Positions 35,580 through 48,455 of a stretch of DNA of 64,000 nt are shown here, piece by piece. The stretch comes from Sporosarcina sp. Marseille-Q4063. Its GTDB lineage: Bacteria; Bacillota; Bacilli; Bacillales_A; Planococcaceae. Under the pieces are notes generated by a model, which was not told the origin of the DNA, did no database searches, and worked only from the letters and a program-made list of their open reading frames with translations. The stretch is taken from the NCBI RefSeq assembly GCF_018309085.1, contig NZ_CP070502.1:1302001-1366000 (forward strand). The letters run 5' to 3'. The translations under genes and the position numbers were made by a program. Position 1 is the first letter of the stretch; every line of letters starts with the position of its first letter.

Positions 35580-36971
35580 CTATAGATTATGCTCAGGAGG
35601 AGCCTTTGATTCTTTGAAATATTTTCGACCATAGTCACTTGCAATATCCCGTATTAGTTCGGGCATATAATAGTCTTTTTTTGCGTATTGTAAGGACGGA
35701 AAAAAGAAGCCGAAAGTAAACATATCAAGCGTAGCTAGTGTATAAATCTCGCCTGGCACAACTTCGCGATTGCCCGCGAAAAGTTGTCCGTATCTATTTT
35801 TATAGAGTCTTTCATAAAGCATCGCCCCCATCAGTGCGCCGCGGAATCCTAATCCCTTCACAGTTATCTTGGGCCAGTCTTCATTCAACGATAACTCGTG
35901 GATTTCTAGCAACTCTGTTCCTTCCAGGGAAATCACGCAGACATTTATCGGGTGTGGCAGTAACGAATGCATATCTTCCTTCGTTACCCAGCCGCTGTCA
36001 AGGCTTCCGAGAAATATTCCCGCGTTAAACATGGCACAATCCGCTTTCGTATAATCAATCAAAGAACGACCGAAAAAAGCAGATAGCGGACTCGGCGCAA
36101 ATAGATTTTGCTTTAACAGACTTGGATTGTAAAAAAGTTTTTCTTGCATCGCCTGTTTCCCAAGATCGAGTATTGTATTAAGTTTTTGAACATCATCTTC
36201 GTTAACTGGCAAAGTTTCAGAAGGATATAAAGTCGCCTCCATGTTAGCGATTTGTTTCGTCACTTCATCAAACTCGATTGTAACATGTCCTGTGAAGTCC
36301 CCATACTTCCCTGTCGCTGCCAGAAGGGTATGCCCGACAAACTCCCCATCAGTGAAGAGATGATGCGTATGGGCGCCTAGAATGACATGAATAAGCGGAC
36401 ACTCTTTTGCCAACTTTTCATCTTCATTGAGTCCCATATGCGATAAGCAAATAAGGATATCTGTCTTTGATGCAATTTTTTCTGCGATTTCTATTAATTT
36501 TTCCCGAGGCGGTAGTATCTTCCACCCCAAAGTAGCATAAAACTGTGTGTATAATGCTGTCGCACCGATAACCCCTATTTTCGTTCCTTTTTCAGTCACA
36601 TATATCTTATACTCAGTTGCCCAATGCGGGAACTCGCCATCCAGATCCACTAAGTTTCCGAGAATAATATCAAATTCTGCATCATCATATAACGAAGACA
36701 GAGCTTCTTTGGACATCGTTATGCCTTCATTATTCCCGATAGTCACAGCGTCATATCCAGCCTCATTGAGCAGGCGGATATTTCCTTTTCCTTTAGTACC
36801 TTCTGTAAATGCATGTGATCGATCGACATTGTCGCCGATATCAAATAAATAAAATGTATCTCCTGCTGCTTCATGTTCTTTTCGTTTATCAATAAGAAGC
36901 CGGTTGATTTGCGGCCAATTTTCGAAATGACTATGTATATCATTTGTATGATAAATATGTATTGTCTCCAT
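35580..36971 (-). CDS. yunD: Metallophosphatase / 5'-nucleotidase family protein YunD
   Basis: A 463-residue protein with an N-terminal calcineurin-like phosphatase domain (HTNDIHSHFE, DIGDNVDRSH, GNNEG, CLSHMG, ILGAHTHH) and a C-terminal 5'-nucleotidase domain (MFNAGIFLGSLDSG). Members hydrolyse nucleotides or UDP-sugars. There is no signal peptide, unlike most secreted 5'-nucleotidases, so it should be cytoplasmic. Gene order yunB-yunD-yunE is as in B. subtilis. Confidence 0.9.
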   Translation of the reverse strand: METIHIYHTNDIHSHFENWPQINRLLIDKRKEHEAAGDTFYLFDIGDNVDRSHAFTEGTKGKGNIRLLNEAGYDAVTIGNNEGITMSKEALSSLYDDAEFDIILGNLVDLDGEFPHWATEYKIYVTEKGTKIGVIGATALYTQFYATLGWKILPPREKLIEIAEKIASKTDILICLSHMGLNEDEKLAKECPLIHVILGAHTHHLFTDGEFVGHTLLAATGKYGDFTGHVTIEFDEVTKQIANMEATLYPSETLPVNEDDVQKLNTILDLGKQAMQEKLFYNPSLLKQNLFAPSPLSAFFGRSLIDYTKADCAMFNAGIFLGSLDSGWVTKEDMHSLLPHPINVCVISLEGTELLEIHELSLNEDWPKITVKGLGFRGALMGAMLYERLYKNRYGQLFAGNREVVPGEIYTLATLDMFTFGFFFPSLQYAKKDYYMPELIRDIASDYGRKYFKESKAPPEHNL

Positions 36972-36986
36972 TATGCGCCCTCCAAT

Positions 36987-37811
36987 TTAACCCCAAATAC
37001 CATCGACAATCGAACGGATACCGAGTAGGAGCAGTATAATTCGTAAAGCGAATACGAGCGTTTCGGATTTCATTTTCTGGTTTAACCTTGCCCCTAGTCT
37101 CGCCCCGATATACGCCGCAGGAACAACAGGAATCGTATAAAGCCAAGGGACGTTGCCGAGTGAAATATGCGTAATGGAATTCACGATTGCTGATAAGAAA
37201 ACCATGAACATCGAAGTTCCAACTGCAACATGAGGCGGGAATAAAAACAGTAAAATCATTGCTGGAACGATGATTGAACCGCCACCAATTCCAAATAGCC
37301 CTGATGCGAATCCAACACCAAACGTTAATAGTAATGCAAACCAAACAGGGTAACCATATGTATAGGATTTTCCAAATTTATCTGTAAAGTCACGCGTTTT
37401 TCCACGTTTCACGAACCAGCTAACCGGTTTCAAATAATTACGAACGAGTAAAAGTATGGATAATAAAATCAGTAAAATACCGAAATATAAATTGAACGAT
37501 GGCAAGTCTAATCCTTTATTCACAAATGCACCTAGCAGTGTTCCTGGTATGCTACCTGCAAAGAATATGAACCCGCTGCGAAAGTCTACAGTTTTTGTTT
37601 TTATATTCGAAAGCGTTGATCCAAGTCCTGTAAAGATCATCATGATAACTGACAATCCTACGACTGTTTGCGGCGTGATTCCTGAAATCAAACCTAGATT
37701 TATGCCAATAAATAGTGTTGCTGGAACAAGAATAATTCCGCCACCAAGACCAACAAGCGCTCCAATTACTCCTGCTGATAAAGCAATTATAGCTAATATA
37801 ATAAACTCCAT
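36987..37811 (-). CDS. yunE: TauE/SafE (TSUP) family membrane exporter YunE
   Basis: A 274-residue membrane protein with about eight helices. The repeated TSUP motifs are GVIGALVGLGGGIILVPATL near residue 15 and GFASGLFGIGGGSIIVPAMI near residue 175. The family moves sulfur-containing anions such as sulfite or sulfoacetate. The substrate here is unknown. It lies 15 nt upstream of yunD. Confidence 0.9.
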   Translation of the reverse strand: MEFIILAIIALSAGVIGALVGLGGGIILVPATLFIGINLGLISGITPQTVVGLSVIMMIFTGLGSTLSNIKTKTVDFRSGFIFFAGSIPGTLLGAFVNKGLDLPSFNLYFGILLILLSILLLVRNYLKPVSWFVKRGKTRDFTDKFGKSYTYGYPVWFALLLTFGVGFASGLFGIGGGSIIVPAMILLFLFPPHVAVGTSMFMVFLSAIVNSITHISLGNVPWLYTIPVVPAAYIGARLGARLNQKMKSETLVFALRIILLLLGIRSIVDGIWG

Positions 37812-37919
37812 TACATTCTCCCCTTCGGCATTACGTTGTTGAATTCTTTATATGATTATTGAATACTCTCATCCTATCATATATTCAATGTTTTATTCTG
37901 CAAATAAATGATGAAAAGC

Positions 37920-37946
37920 AAAAACCGACCCCAAGGACCGATTTTT
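37920..37946 (-). terminator. Possible terminator with G-U pairs
   Basis: Reverse strand AAAAATCGGTCC-TTG-GGGTCGGTTTTT folds with several wobble pairs and ends in a T tract, downstream of the small hypothetical gene. Confidence 0.4.
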
Positions 37947-37968
37947 ATTTTGCCTAAATTATACACCT

Positions 37969-38370
37969 CTATTCATCATTAACGACTTCCACGTAATAAG
38001 CCGAAGTTTTAGGCGGGTTTGATTCTTTTATGTGATCACAATATACACGTACTTTTTGATTTATCCTCAAACCATTTAATACGTTTTTCTCAGCGTCTGG
38101 ATGCCTATATACCATAATACGTCCCTGACCATAATCTTCAGTTACAAATCCGGTTAATCTCCTCCATATACTGACCGGTTCATCTGCTACCCATAGATAA
38201 CTCATTCTTTTGGAAACCACATGACCTTCTATAACCCCGGCACTTTCCGGAATTTCAGCTTGATCGATAGAAGTTCTATCTTTTGAAGTGAGTCCGTTGA
38301 TGATAACTAACAACGCCAATGGGATTAATACAAAAATTATTAACCGTTTATATGTTGGATTCGTAACCAC
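37969..38370 (-). CDS. Membrane-anchored hypothetical protein (DUF3221-like)
   Basis: A 133-residue protein with one N-terminal helix (about 8-26, RLIIFVLIPLALLVIINGL) that could be an uncleaved anchor, then a soluble beta-rich domain with GVIEGHVVSKRMSYLWVADE and RINQKVRVYCDHIKES. The pattern looks like DUF3221/OB-like small exported proteins of Bacillales, but the match is weak. Isolated gene between yunE and suf; function unknown. Confidence 0.65.
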   Translation of the reverse strand: MVTNPTYKRLIIFVLIPLALLVIINGLTSKDRTSIDQAEIPESAGVIEGHVVSKRMSYLWVADEPVSIWRRLTGFVTEDYGQGRIMVYRHPDAEKNVLNGLRINQKVRVYCDHIKESNPPKTSAYYVEVVNDE

Positions 38371-38510
38371 TTTACACTCCCCCCGATAATACCTTTAATA
38401 CAATTAACGATTTTCTAATCATCCTCAAATACCCATAAATCCAAGATACTTACATGTAATTGTACTATTCTTATTATGGAATAATCAATATTTCCACAAG
38501 GATAAAAATT

Positions 38511-38546
38511 AAAAAAACACTGACACAAGCATTGTTGTGTCAGTGT
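38511..38546 (-). terminator. Terminator of the suf operon
   Basis: ACACTGACACAA (38518-38529) pairs with TTGTGTCAGTGT (38535-38546); seven T residues follow on the reverse strand. Confidence 0.92.
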
Positions 38547-38566
38547 TCTTAAATGTTTATAAGGTT

Positions 38567-39964
38567 TTAACCAATAGAACCTTCCATCTCGAATTTAATC
38601 AAGCGGTTCATTTCTACTGCGTATTCCATCGGTAATTCTTTTGTGAATGGCTCGATGAAACCAAGTACGATCATTTCGATTGCTTCCAGTTCAGGAACAC
38701 CGCGGCTCATCAAGTAGAAGAGCTGTTCTTCTGAAACTTTGGAAACACTTGCTTCGTGTTCAAGTGAAATATTGTCGTTTAGAATTTCGTTATATGGAAT
38801 TGTATCAGAAATCGAAATGTCATCCATTAATAACGCATCACACTCAACTCGTGAGCTAGCGCCATCTGCATTACGACCGAAATGAACGATACCACGGTAT
38901 GTTCCTTTTCCGCCGCCATGAGAAATAGACTTTGAAACGATTGTAGAGGACGTATTTGGTGCTAAGTGCATCATTTTCGCACCCGCATCTTGGTGTTGTC
39001 CTTTTCCTGATAGTGCGATTGACAATGTCAGACCACGTGAATATTCTCCACGTAGTAAAATCGCTGGGTATTTCATCGTCAATTTAGAACCGATGTTTCC
39101 ATCGATCCATTCCATTGTACCGTGCGCATCAACAACTGCACGTTTTGTAACAAGGTTATAAACGTTATTTGCCCAGTTTTGAATTGTTGTGTAACGGCAG
39201 TATGCGTTTTCTTTTACGATGATTTCTACTACAGCACTATGAAGTGATGCTGTTGTGAATACAGGTGCTGTACACCCCTCAACGTAATGAACGCTTGCGC
39301 CTTCGTCAACAACGATAAGTGTACGTTCAAATTGTCCCATATTTTCTGAGTTAATACGGAAATAAGCTTGTAGGGGTGACTCTACTTTAACACCTGGTGG
39401 CACATAAATGAACGATCCACCTGACCAAACTGCAGAGTTTAACGCCGCAAATTTATTGTCAGTGTTCGGAATTACTGTACCCCAGTATTTCTTGAATAGT
39501 TCTTCATCTTCTTTAAGTGCTGAATCAGTATCTTTAAAAATGATTCCCATATCAGTTAAGTCTTGTTTCATGTTGTGGTAAACAACTTCTGATTCGTACT
39601 GTGCAGATACTCCTGCTAGATACTTCTGTTCCGCTTCAGGTATTCCAAGTTTATCAAATGTACGCTTGATTTCTTCTGGAACCTCATCCCAAGAACGTTC
39701 AGTTCCCTCAGATGCTTTTACATAATACGTAATCTCATCGAAGTTGAGTGAGTTAAGATCTCCACCCCATTGTGGTGTAGGCATGTTATAAAACAATTCC
39801 AATGATTTTAAGCGGTAGTCTAACATCCATTGTGGTTCGTCTTTCATTGAAGAAATTTCTTCAACAATTTCACGTGTCAAACCACGTTCAGAACGAAACA
39901 CAGAGACATCTCCATCATTAAAACCATGTTCGTATTCACCAATTTCAGGCATTTTTTTAGCCAT
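38567..39964 (-). CDS. sufB: Fe-S cluster assembly scaffold SufB
   Basis: A 465-residue component of the SufBCD scaffold on which clusters are built. Characteristic segments are [40 protein letters not shown] (with the conserved Cys) and [17 protein letters not shown]. It is the last gene of sufCDSUB, the Gram-positive order, and paralogous to SufD upstream. GGATGGAGG precedes the ATG. Confidence 0.97.
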   Translation of the reverse strand: MAKKMPEIGEYEHGFNDGDVSVFRSERGLTREIVEEISSMKDEPQWMLDYRLKSLELFYNMPTPQWGGDLNSLNFDEITYYVKASEGTERSWDEVPEEIKRTFDKLGIPEAEQKYLAGVSAQYESEVVYHNMKQDLTDMGIIFKDTDSALKEDEELFKKYWGTVIPNTDNKFAALNSAVWSGGSFIYVPPGVKVESPLQAYFRINSENMGQFERTLIVVDEGASVHYVEGCTAPVFTTASLHSAVVEIIVKENAYCRYTTIQNWANNVYNLVTKRAVVDAHGTMEWIDGNIGSKLTMKYPAILLRGEYSRGLTLSIALSGKGQHQDAGAKMMHLAPNTSSTIVSKSISHGGGKGTYRGIVHFGRNADGASSRVECDALLMDDISISDTIPYNEILNDNISLEHEASVSKVSEEQLFYLMSRGVPELEAIEMIVLGFIEPFTKELPMEYAVEMNRLIKFEMEGSIG

Positions 39965-40041
39965 TATTATTCCTCCATCCTATATTTCTACAGTACTCCT
40001 TAACAAATAGTGACTAAAATCTCACTACTTCAGGTTGTACT

Positions 40042-43008
<2,967 letters not shown>

Positions 43009-43026
43009 TTTGAATAGTCCCCTCTC

Positions 43027-43806
43027 TTAAGCTTCTTGCTCTACAGTTTCTTCTTCAATACCAAGCTCTTCATGTAACCAGTCATATCCTTGTGCTTCTA
43101 GCTTGTGAGCTAAATCTGCACCACCGGATTGAACAACTTTTCCTTGAATCATAACGTGTACATGATCTGGCGTAATGTAGTCAAGTAGGCGTTGGTAGTG
43201 AGTAATGATTAGGCAACCAAAACCTTCACCGCGCATTTCGTTAATTCCTTTTGCTACTATTTTCAATGCGTCGATGTCTAGACCTGAGTCAATTTCATCA
43301 AGCACAGCGAATTTAGGTTGCAACATCATAAGCTGGAGAATTTCGTTACGCTTCTTCTCTCCACCTGAGAATCCTTCGTTCAAGTAGCGAGTTGCCATAT
43401 CTTCGTCCATTTCAAGTGTTGCCATTTTCGCATCAAGATCGCGAATGAAGCCCATTAATGGAACTTCGTTACCTTCTCCACGCTTTGCGTTAATCGCCGA
43501 ACGTAAGAAGTCAGCATTTGTAACGCCTGTAACTTCACTTGGATATTGCATTGCTAGGAAGAGACCTGCTTTTGCACGCTCATCAACTTCCATTTCAAGT
43601 ACATCTTCACCATCAAGTGTGATTGTACCTGCAGTTACTTCATATCTTGGATGCCCCATAATCGCTTGCGCGAGAGTAGATTTTCCTGTACCATTTGGAC
43701 CCATAATTGCGTGGATCTCGTTTGTATTAATCGTCAAATCGACGCCTTTCAATATTTTCTTGCCTTCTATTTCAACGTGAAGACCTTTAATTTCTAAAGT
43801 TGCCAT
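43027..43806 (-). CDS. sufC: Fe-S assembly ATPase SufC
   Basis: A 259-residue ABC-type ATPase that powers the SufBCD scaffold. Walker A GPNGTGKSTLA, signature FSGGEKKRNEI, Walker B AVLDEIDSGLD and H-loop IITHYQRLL are all intact. First gene of sufCDSUB. GGAGGTATT precedes the ATG. Confidence 0.97.
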   Translation of the reverse strand: MATLEIKGLHVEIEGKKILKGVDLTINTNEIHAIMGPNGTGKSTLAQAIMGHPRYEVTAGTITLDGEDVLEMEVDERAKAGLFLAMQYPSEVTGVTNADFLRSAINAKRGEGNEVPLMGFIRDLDAKMATLEMDEDMATRYLNEGFSGGEKKRNEILQLMMLQPKFAVLDEIDSGLDIDALKIVAKGINEMRGEGFGCLIITHYQRLLDYITPDHVHVMIQGKVVQSGGADLAHKLEAQGYDWLHEELGIEEETVEQEA

Positions 43807-43832
43807 TCCAATACCTCCAATATGTTAATTGT

Positions 43833-43848
43833 GAATGGATATCCATTC
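43833..43848. promoter_or_regulatory. Perfect 16-bp palindrome in the sufC leader
   Basis: GAATGGATATCCATTC, exactly self-complementary, lies 27-42 nt upstream of the sufC start and just downstream of the candidate promoter. It could be a protein operator. I do not match it to a known Bacillus motif. Confidence 0.5.
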
Positions 43849-43867
43849 TTTATTTAGTATCATTCTA

Positions 43868-43896
43868 ATCTTACCCCATTATTCATTGCCTTGCAA
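43868..43896 (-). promoter_or_regulatory. Candidate SigA promoter of sufCDSUB
   Basis: TTGCAA, 17 nt, TAAGAT on the reverse strand. Predicted transcript start near 43861 would place the palindrome at about +13 to +28. Confidence 0.45.
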
Positions 43897-43994
43897 ATCA
43901 TTGAGAATTAACGGCTTTTAATAGATTGCCACTAATTCAAGACTTCTAGAGGGATATCATAAAACAACATTCGTTTTTCTCAATTAAACGATAA

Positions 43995-45197
43995 TCACTG
44001 AGAATCTGACGTGGGAACATTGTCTTTCGTGAACTTGTCCACAATGACTGCGAGTGCGCCGTCGCCAGTAACGTTTGTTGCTGTTCCGAAACTATCTTGA
44101 GCCATGTACAATGCAATCATGAGCGCAACCATAGCTTCGCTGAAACCAAGCATCGAACTTAAAAGACCAACTGCCGCCATTACCGCGCCGCCTGGAACTC
44201 CCGGTGCTGCAATCATCGTGACACCAAGCATGAAGATGAAACCCAGGAAACTGGAAAATACAATAGGCATATCATTCATTAGCATGACACCAATCGCGCA
44301 TGAGACTAGCGTGATTGTACTTCCTGAAAGATGAATCGTTGCGAAAAGCGGAATTGAAAAGTCTGTAACTCGTTCAGATGCGCCTGTTTTTCGCGCTTGT
44401 CTTAATGTTACTGGAATCGTTGCCGCAGATGATTGTGTACCTAATGCCGTGAAATAAGCCGGTGCCATTATTTTCATCAGTTTAAATGGATTGCGGCCTG
44501 AAAGTGATCCAGCAATCGTATATTGGATGGTCAACATGAGTAAATGGAGAACTATAATCATAATAAAAACGACAGCAAAGACAGATAAGACCTTTGCAAC
44601 CTCTCCACTATACGTCATATTTAGAAATATTCCGAAAATATGGACTGGTAAAAGCGGGATAATGACAAATGAAATAACTCTTTCAATTAAATCATTGAAT
44701 TCTTCAAAGACGGCTAGCATCGATTTGCTACTGATGGCTGCCATACCGATTCCGAATAAAAATGCGATCAACAGCGCTGACATAACACCCATTACCGGCG
44801 TCATTTCGAGTTCAAAAAAGGCTTCTGCTGGAACTCTTGTCCCCTCTTTAACTGTCGCGTCTGCAAAGTTTCCAATGAAGTTCGGCAATAATGTCGTTGC
44901 TGAAAAAAAGGCTAGAATCCCAGCAGCAATTGTCGATAAATAAGCAATTATTGTCGCGACACCTAAAAGTTTTCCGGATCCTTTTCCTAGCTTGGCAATA
45001 CCAGGAGCAATGAAAGCAATAATAATTAATGGAACAACAAAATTAAGAAAACCGCCAAAAATCATATTAAATGTTGCAAAAAAGCTTACGAATAATTCCG
45101 CGAAACCTTCCCCAATCATCGGGACTAGTAATCCTAACCCTATTGCCAATGCAATTGCTATGACAATTCTCCATATAAGACCTATCTTAACTTTCAA
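43995..45197 (-). CDS. Dicarboxylate/amino-acid:cation symporter (DAACS family)
   Basis: A 400-residue membrane transporter of the glutamate/aspartate/serine symporter family. Key segments: the serine-rich re-entrant loop FTALGTQSSAATIPVTL, the substrate/cation region FSIPLFATIHLSGSTITLVS and MAQDSFGTATNVTGDGALAV. It takes up an acidic or small neutral amino acid with Na+ or H+. I start at TTG 45197, with AAGGGGGA 7 nt upstream; a 12-residue upstream extension spans that site. Substrate not assignable. Confidence 0.9.
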   Translation of the reverse strand: MKVKIGLIWRIVIAIALAIGLGLLVPMIGEGFAELFVSFFATFNMIFGGFLNFVVPLIIIAFIAPGIAKLGKGSGKLLGVATIIAYLSTIAAGILAFFSATTLLPNFIGNFADATVKEGTRVPAEAFFELEMTPVMGVMSALLIAFLFGIGMAAISSKSMLAVFEEFNDLIERVISFVIIPLLPVHIFGIFLNMTYSGEVAKVLSVFAVVFIMIIVLHLLMLTIQYTIAGSLSGRNPFKLMKIMAPAYFTALGTQSSAATIPVTLRQARKTGASERVTDFSIPLFATIHLSGSTITLVSCAIGVMLMNDMPIVFSSFLGFIFMLGVTMIAAPGVPGGAVMAAVGLLSSMLGFSEAMVALMIALYMAQDSFGTATNVTGDGALAVIVDKFTKDNVPTSDSQ

Positions 45198-45313
45198 ATC
45201 TTTTTCCCCCTTAAAATGATAATTTTTTAACACTTAATCCTACGATAACATAACAAAAAGTGAAATGTTTATTTATTTCAAAGAAATTAATTGGAAAAGA
45301 TGTGAAAAGACCA

Positions 45314-45388
45314 AAACGAGGCATCAAACGACTAAAGCGGCTGGACAAACGACCAAAGCGACACTTGAAACGACCATAGTCAAATAAA
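45314..45388. repeat. Degenerate 21-bp tandem repeat
   Basis: Three units beginning AAACGAC at 45326, 45347 and 45368, plus a partial unit at 45314. The 21-nt period keeps one frame open on the reverse strand with a Arg-Phe/Arg-Leu heptad (GRFKCRF, GRLSSRF, SRLMPRF), but there is no evidence of translation. Confidence 0.7.
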
Positions 45389-45391
45389 ACA

Positions 45392-45423
45392 ACAAAAACC
45401 CCGAATCCCAAAACTTCTCGGGG
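45392..45423 (-). terminator. Terminator of the opp operon
   Basis: CCCCGA (45399-45404) pairs with TCGGGG (45418-45423); GTTTTTGTTGTTTT follows on the reverse strand. Confidence 0.75.
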
Positions 45424-45460
45424 ATCGAGGTTTTCGTTGCAAGCTGAAGACTATGTAGCA

Positions 45461-46495
45461 TCAGTTAACAGGAATGCCCATTTCAGTCGGGGCTTTCGGT
45501 ACATCGAACTGGTCGCTGTATTTTTCGTTATATATATGACAGGCCACCCAATGGTCTTGCTTCTGTTCTAACAATTCCGGCGTCACTTCACTACATATCC
45601 CTTTGGCAAATGGACACCTCGTTCTAAAACGACAACCGCTCGGAGGATCAATCGGACTCGGTATGTCTCCTTTGATAATCATTCTTTCTCGATTTCGTTC
45701 CAATATTGGATCCGAGATCGGTATCGCACTTAACAAGGCTTGCGTATAAGGATGCAATGGCTCTTCAAATAGTGCATCACTGGTTGTTACTTCAGCCATG
45801 CTACCCAAATACATCACGCCTACCCGGTCACTTATATGTTTGACCATCGATAAATCATGCGCAATAAACAAATAGGTTAAGCCACGTTCTACTTGCAACT
45901 TTTTCAGTAAATTGACAACTTGAGCCTGTATTGAAACATCCAATGCGGATATCGGTTCATCGGCCACAATAAATTGCGGATTTACCGCTAAAGCACGAGC
46001 AATCCCAATTCTTTGACGCTGACCGCCACTAAATTCATGCGGATACCTGTTGCCATGTTCACTATTTAGCCCGACAGTTTCAAGCAACTCGTTTACTTGA
46101 GCAGTTCGCTCAGCCTTATTTTTAACTAATCCATGAATATCGAGTCCTTCTGCAATTATATCCTTGACTGTCATTCTAGGATTCAGTGATGCATAAGGAT
46201 CTTGAAAAATCATTTGCATGTTTCTATTAAACTTCTTCAATTCTTTCTTCGACTTTTTCGCATGCACGTTTTCGCCTTGAAAATGCACTTCACCGCCACT
46301 TGCCTCATATAGACGCATGATTGTACGGCCTGCGGTGGATTTTCCGCATCCTGACTCGCCTACTAAGCCGAATGTTTCACCTTTATAAATATCAAAAGTA
46401 ATTCCATCGACTGCCTTCAAAATCTTATTTCGATCAACTTTAAAGTGTTTTTTCAAGTCTTTTATTTCAAGTAATTTTTCTCGTTTCTCAGACAT
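45461..46495 (-). CDS. oppF: Oligopeptide ABC transporter ATPase OppF
   Basis: A 344-residue ATPase of the peptide/nickel group. Walker A GESGCGKSTAGRTIMR, signature HEFSGGQRQRIGIARAL, Walker B FIVADEPISALDV, and the C-terminal oligopeptide-transporter extension with a Cys-rich RFRTRCPFAKGICSE (Fe-S-type motif seen in this family). It overlaps oppD by 8 nt and ends the operon. Confidence 0.94.
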   Translation of the reverse strand: MSEKREKLLEIKDLKKHFKVDRNKILKAVDGITFDIYKGETFGLVGESGCGKSTAGRTIMRLYEASGGEVHFQGENVHAKKSKKELKKFNRNMQMIFQDPYASLNPRMTVKDIIAEGLDIHGLVKNKAERTAQVNELLETVGLNSEHGNRYPHEFSGGQRQRIGIARALAVNPQFIVADEPISALDVSIQAQVVNLLKKLQVERGLTYLFIAHDLSMVKHISDRVGVMYLGSMAEVTTSDALFEEPLHPYTQALLSAIPISDPILERNRERMIIKGDIPSPIDPPSGCRFRTRCPFAKGICSEVTPELLEQKQDHWVACHIYNEKYSDQFDVPKAPTEMGIPVN

Positions 46496-47516
46496 GTTGC
46501 TTATGACCTCCTACAATAGCAGTTTCGGGCATTTCTACTTTAGGAGCACGTTCATCCAATAACCAGCACGCGGTCTTTTGCGTATCTGACAAAACCGTGT
46601 ACTCGGGCATCGTGTTTTTGCACACTTTCATAGCGTAAGGACACCTAGTAACAAAAGGACAACCTTTGGGAGGATCCGCTAAGTCCGGTGGCGAGCCCGG
46701 GATTGCCAATAAATCTTCACCTTTACTATCTACTTTCGGCATTGAACCTAGCAGGCCCCAAGTGTATGGATGCTTTGGATTATAGAATATCTCATCGACG
46801 TTCCCTGTTTCTACAATCTTCCCCCCGTACATAACCGCGACTCGACTTGCGACGCTTGATACGACCCCTAAGTCATGGGTTATCAAAATGATTGCTGTGC
46901 CGGTCTTTTCCTGCAAATCACGCATTAGTTCCAAAATTTGCGCCTGGATTGTCACATCTAGTGCAGTTGTTGGTTCGTCTGCAATCAATATTTTAGGGTT
47001 ACATGCCAATGCAATCGCGATCATTGCGCGTTGCCTCATTCCCCCGGAATATTGGTGAGGATATTGATTAATCCGAGTCTCTGAATTTGGAATCCCCACA
47101 AGCTTCAACAATTCAATCCCACGCGAATAGGCATCTTTCTTCGACATGTTTTGATGCTTGATAAGACTCTCAGAAATTTGGTTACCTATCGACATTGTTG
47201 GATTCAATGAAGTCATTGGATCCTGGAATATCATACTGATTTCTTTTCCGCGAATCTCTTGCATTTGTTTTTCCGATTTTAATGTTAAATCTTCATCATT
47301 GAAAAGGATTGTTCCACCATCGAATTTTCCCGGAGGCATATCGATTAAACGCATTATCGAATAGGCTGTAACACTTTTCCCTGATCCGGACTCGCCTACG
47401 ATAGCCAACGTTTCCTTCTCTTCTAATTCAAAAGAAACACCGCGAACAGCTTTAACGTCTGCGCCGTATGTCTCAAACGACACTGAAAGATCATTTACTT
47501 TTAATATTTTTTTCAT
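46488..47516 (-). CDS. oppD: Oligopeptide ABC transporter ATPase OppD
   Basis: A 342-residue ATPase pairing with OppF. Walker A GESGSGKSVTAYSIMRL, signature QYSGGMRQRAMIAIALA, Walker B ILIADEPTTALDV, H-loop LITHDLGVV and the C-terminal CPFVTRCPYAMKVCKN cysteine motif. Sits 15 nt after oppC. Confidence 0.94.
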   Translation of the reverse strand: MKKILKVNDLSVSFETYGADVKAVRGVSFELEEKETLAIVGESGSGKSVTAYSIMRLIDMPPGKFDGGTILFNDEDLTLKSEKQMQEIRGKEISMIFQDPMTSLNPTMSIGNQISESLIKHQNMSKKDAYSRGIELLKLVGIPNSETRINQYPHQYSGGMRQRAMIAIALACNPKILIADEPTTALDVTIQAQILELMRDLQEKTGTAIILITHDLGVVSSVASRVAVMYGGKIVETGNVDEIFYNPKHPYTWGLLGSMPKVDSKGEDLLAIPGSPPDLADPPKGCPFVTRCPYAMKVCKNTMPEYTVLSDTQKTACWLLDERAPKVEMPETAIVGGHKQHV

Positions 47517-47531
47517 TTTGTGCGTACCTCC

Positions 47532-48455
47532 TTATTTGCCTTCTTTCGGATCCAATGCATCTCTCAATCCATCACCGATGACATTAAATGCGAGAATCGT
47601 CAAACAGATGAAGAATGCCGGGAAAAAGAGTTGGTATGGATAATACTCAAACCCAGATAATGCATCCGACGACATGGTTCCCCAACTCGCACGAGGTGCA
47701 GGTACACCTAAACCTAGATAACTTAGAAATGCTTCTGTAAATATTGCCGTAGGGATTGTTAAAGTCAACGTAACAAGTATTGGACCTAATGTATTGGGGA
47801 TCAAATGCCGAAACATTAACCTAAAATTACTTGCTCCCAAGGATTTAGATGCCATTACATATTCTTCAGATTTTAGTTGCAGAACCTGTCCACGTACAAT
47901 CCTTGCCATGCTAATCCACCCCGTTATGCTCATTGCAATGATCATCGTCCAAAGACCCGGAGGCATGACAACCATTAACAAAATAACGACCAATAAATAG
48001 GGCACGCCGTACAAGATATCTGCTATACGCATCATGTATTCATCTACTTTTCCGCCAAAGAAGCCGGATATTGCGCCCCAAATCACGCCAATGACTAAGT
48101 CAATGAGGGATGCCATTAAACCGATGAATAATGAAATTCTTGCACCATACCAGGTTCTTGCAAATATATCTCGACCAAGATTATCCGTTCCAAACCAATG
48201 TTCCGCCGACGGAGTCTTGTTCACATTCATTATATTGGTATCATTGTAGTTTTTACCTGAAATCGGTTCGCCAATCAAGGCCATAGTTGAAAGTAATATA
48301 ATCATTATTACCCCGAAAACGGCTAACTTATTTTCACGGAAACGACGCCATGCATCTTTCCAATAAGACGTACTTTCACCAACAATTTTTTCAGACGCTT
48401 CTTGGTCTATTCCCAATGGTTCGAAATCTGATTTTTCAAGTTGCAAACGTGTCAT
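47532..48455 (-). CDS. oppC: Oligopeptide ABC transporter permease OppC
   Basis: A 307-residue permease with about six helices and a periplasmic-type N-terminal extension. The EAA-type loop that docks the ATPases is YVMASKSLGASNFRLMFRHL. Its ATG overlaps the oppB stop (TAATG). Confidence 0.93.
   Translation of the reverse strand: MTRLQLEKSDFEPLGIDQEASEKIVGESTSYWKDAWRRFRENKLAVFGVIMIILLSTMALIGEPISGKNYNDTNIMNVNKTPSAEHWFGTDNLGRDIFARTWYGARISLFIGLMASLIDLVIGVIWGAISGFFGGKVDEYMMRIADILYGVPYLLVVILLMVVMPPGLWTMIIAMSITGWISMARIVRGQVLQLKSEEYVMASKSLGASNFRLMFRHLIPNTLGPILVTLTLTIPTAIFTEAFLSYLGLGVPAPRASWGTMSSDALSGFEYYPYQLFFPAFFICLTILAFNVIGDGLRDALDPKEGK

Noticed and set aside
45211..45411. A 66-residue Arg/Phe-rich reverse-strand frame as a gene
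   Set aside because: It is produced by the 21-bp tandem repeat and overlaps the symporter start; no convincing ribosome site.
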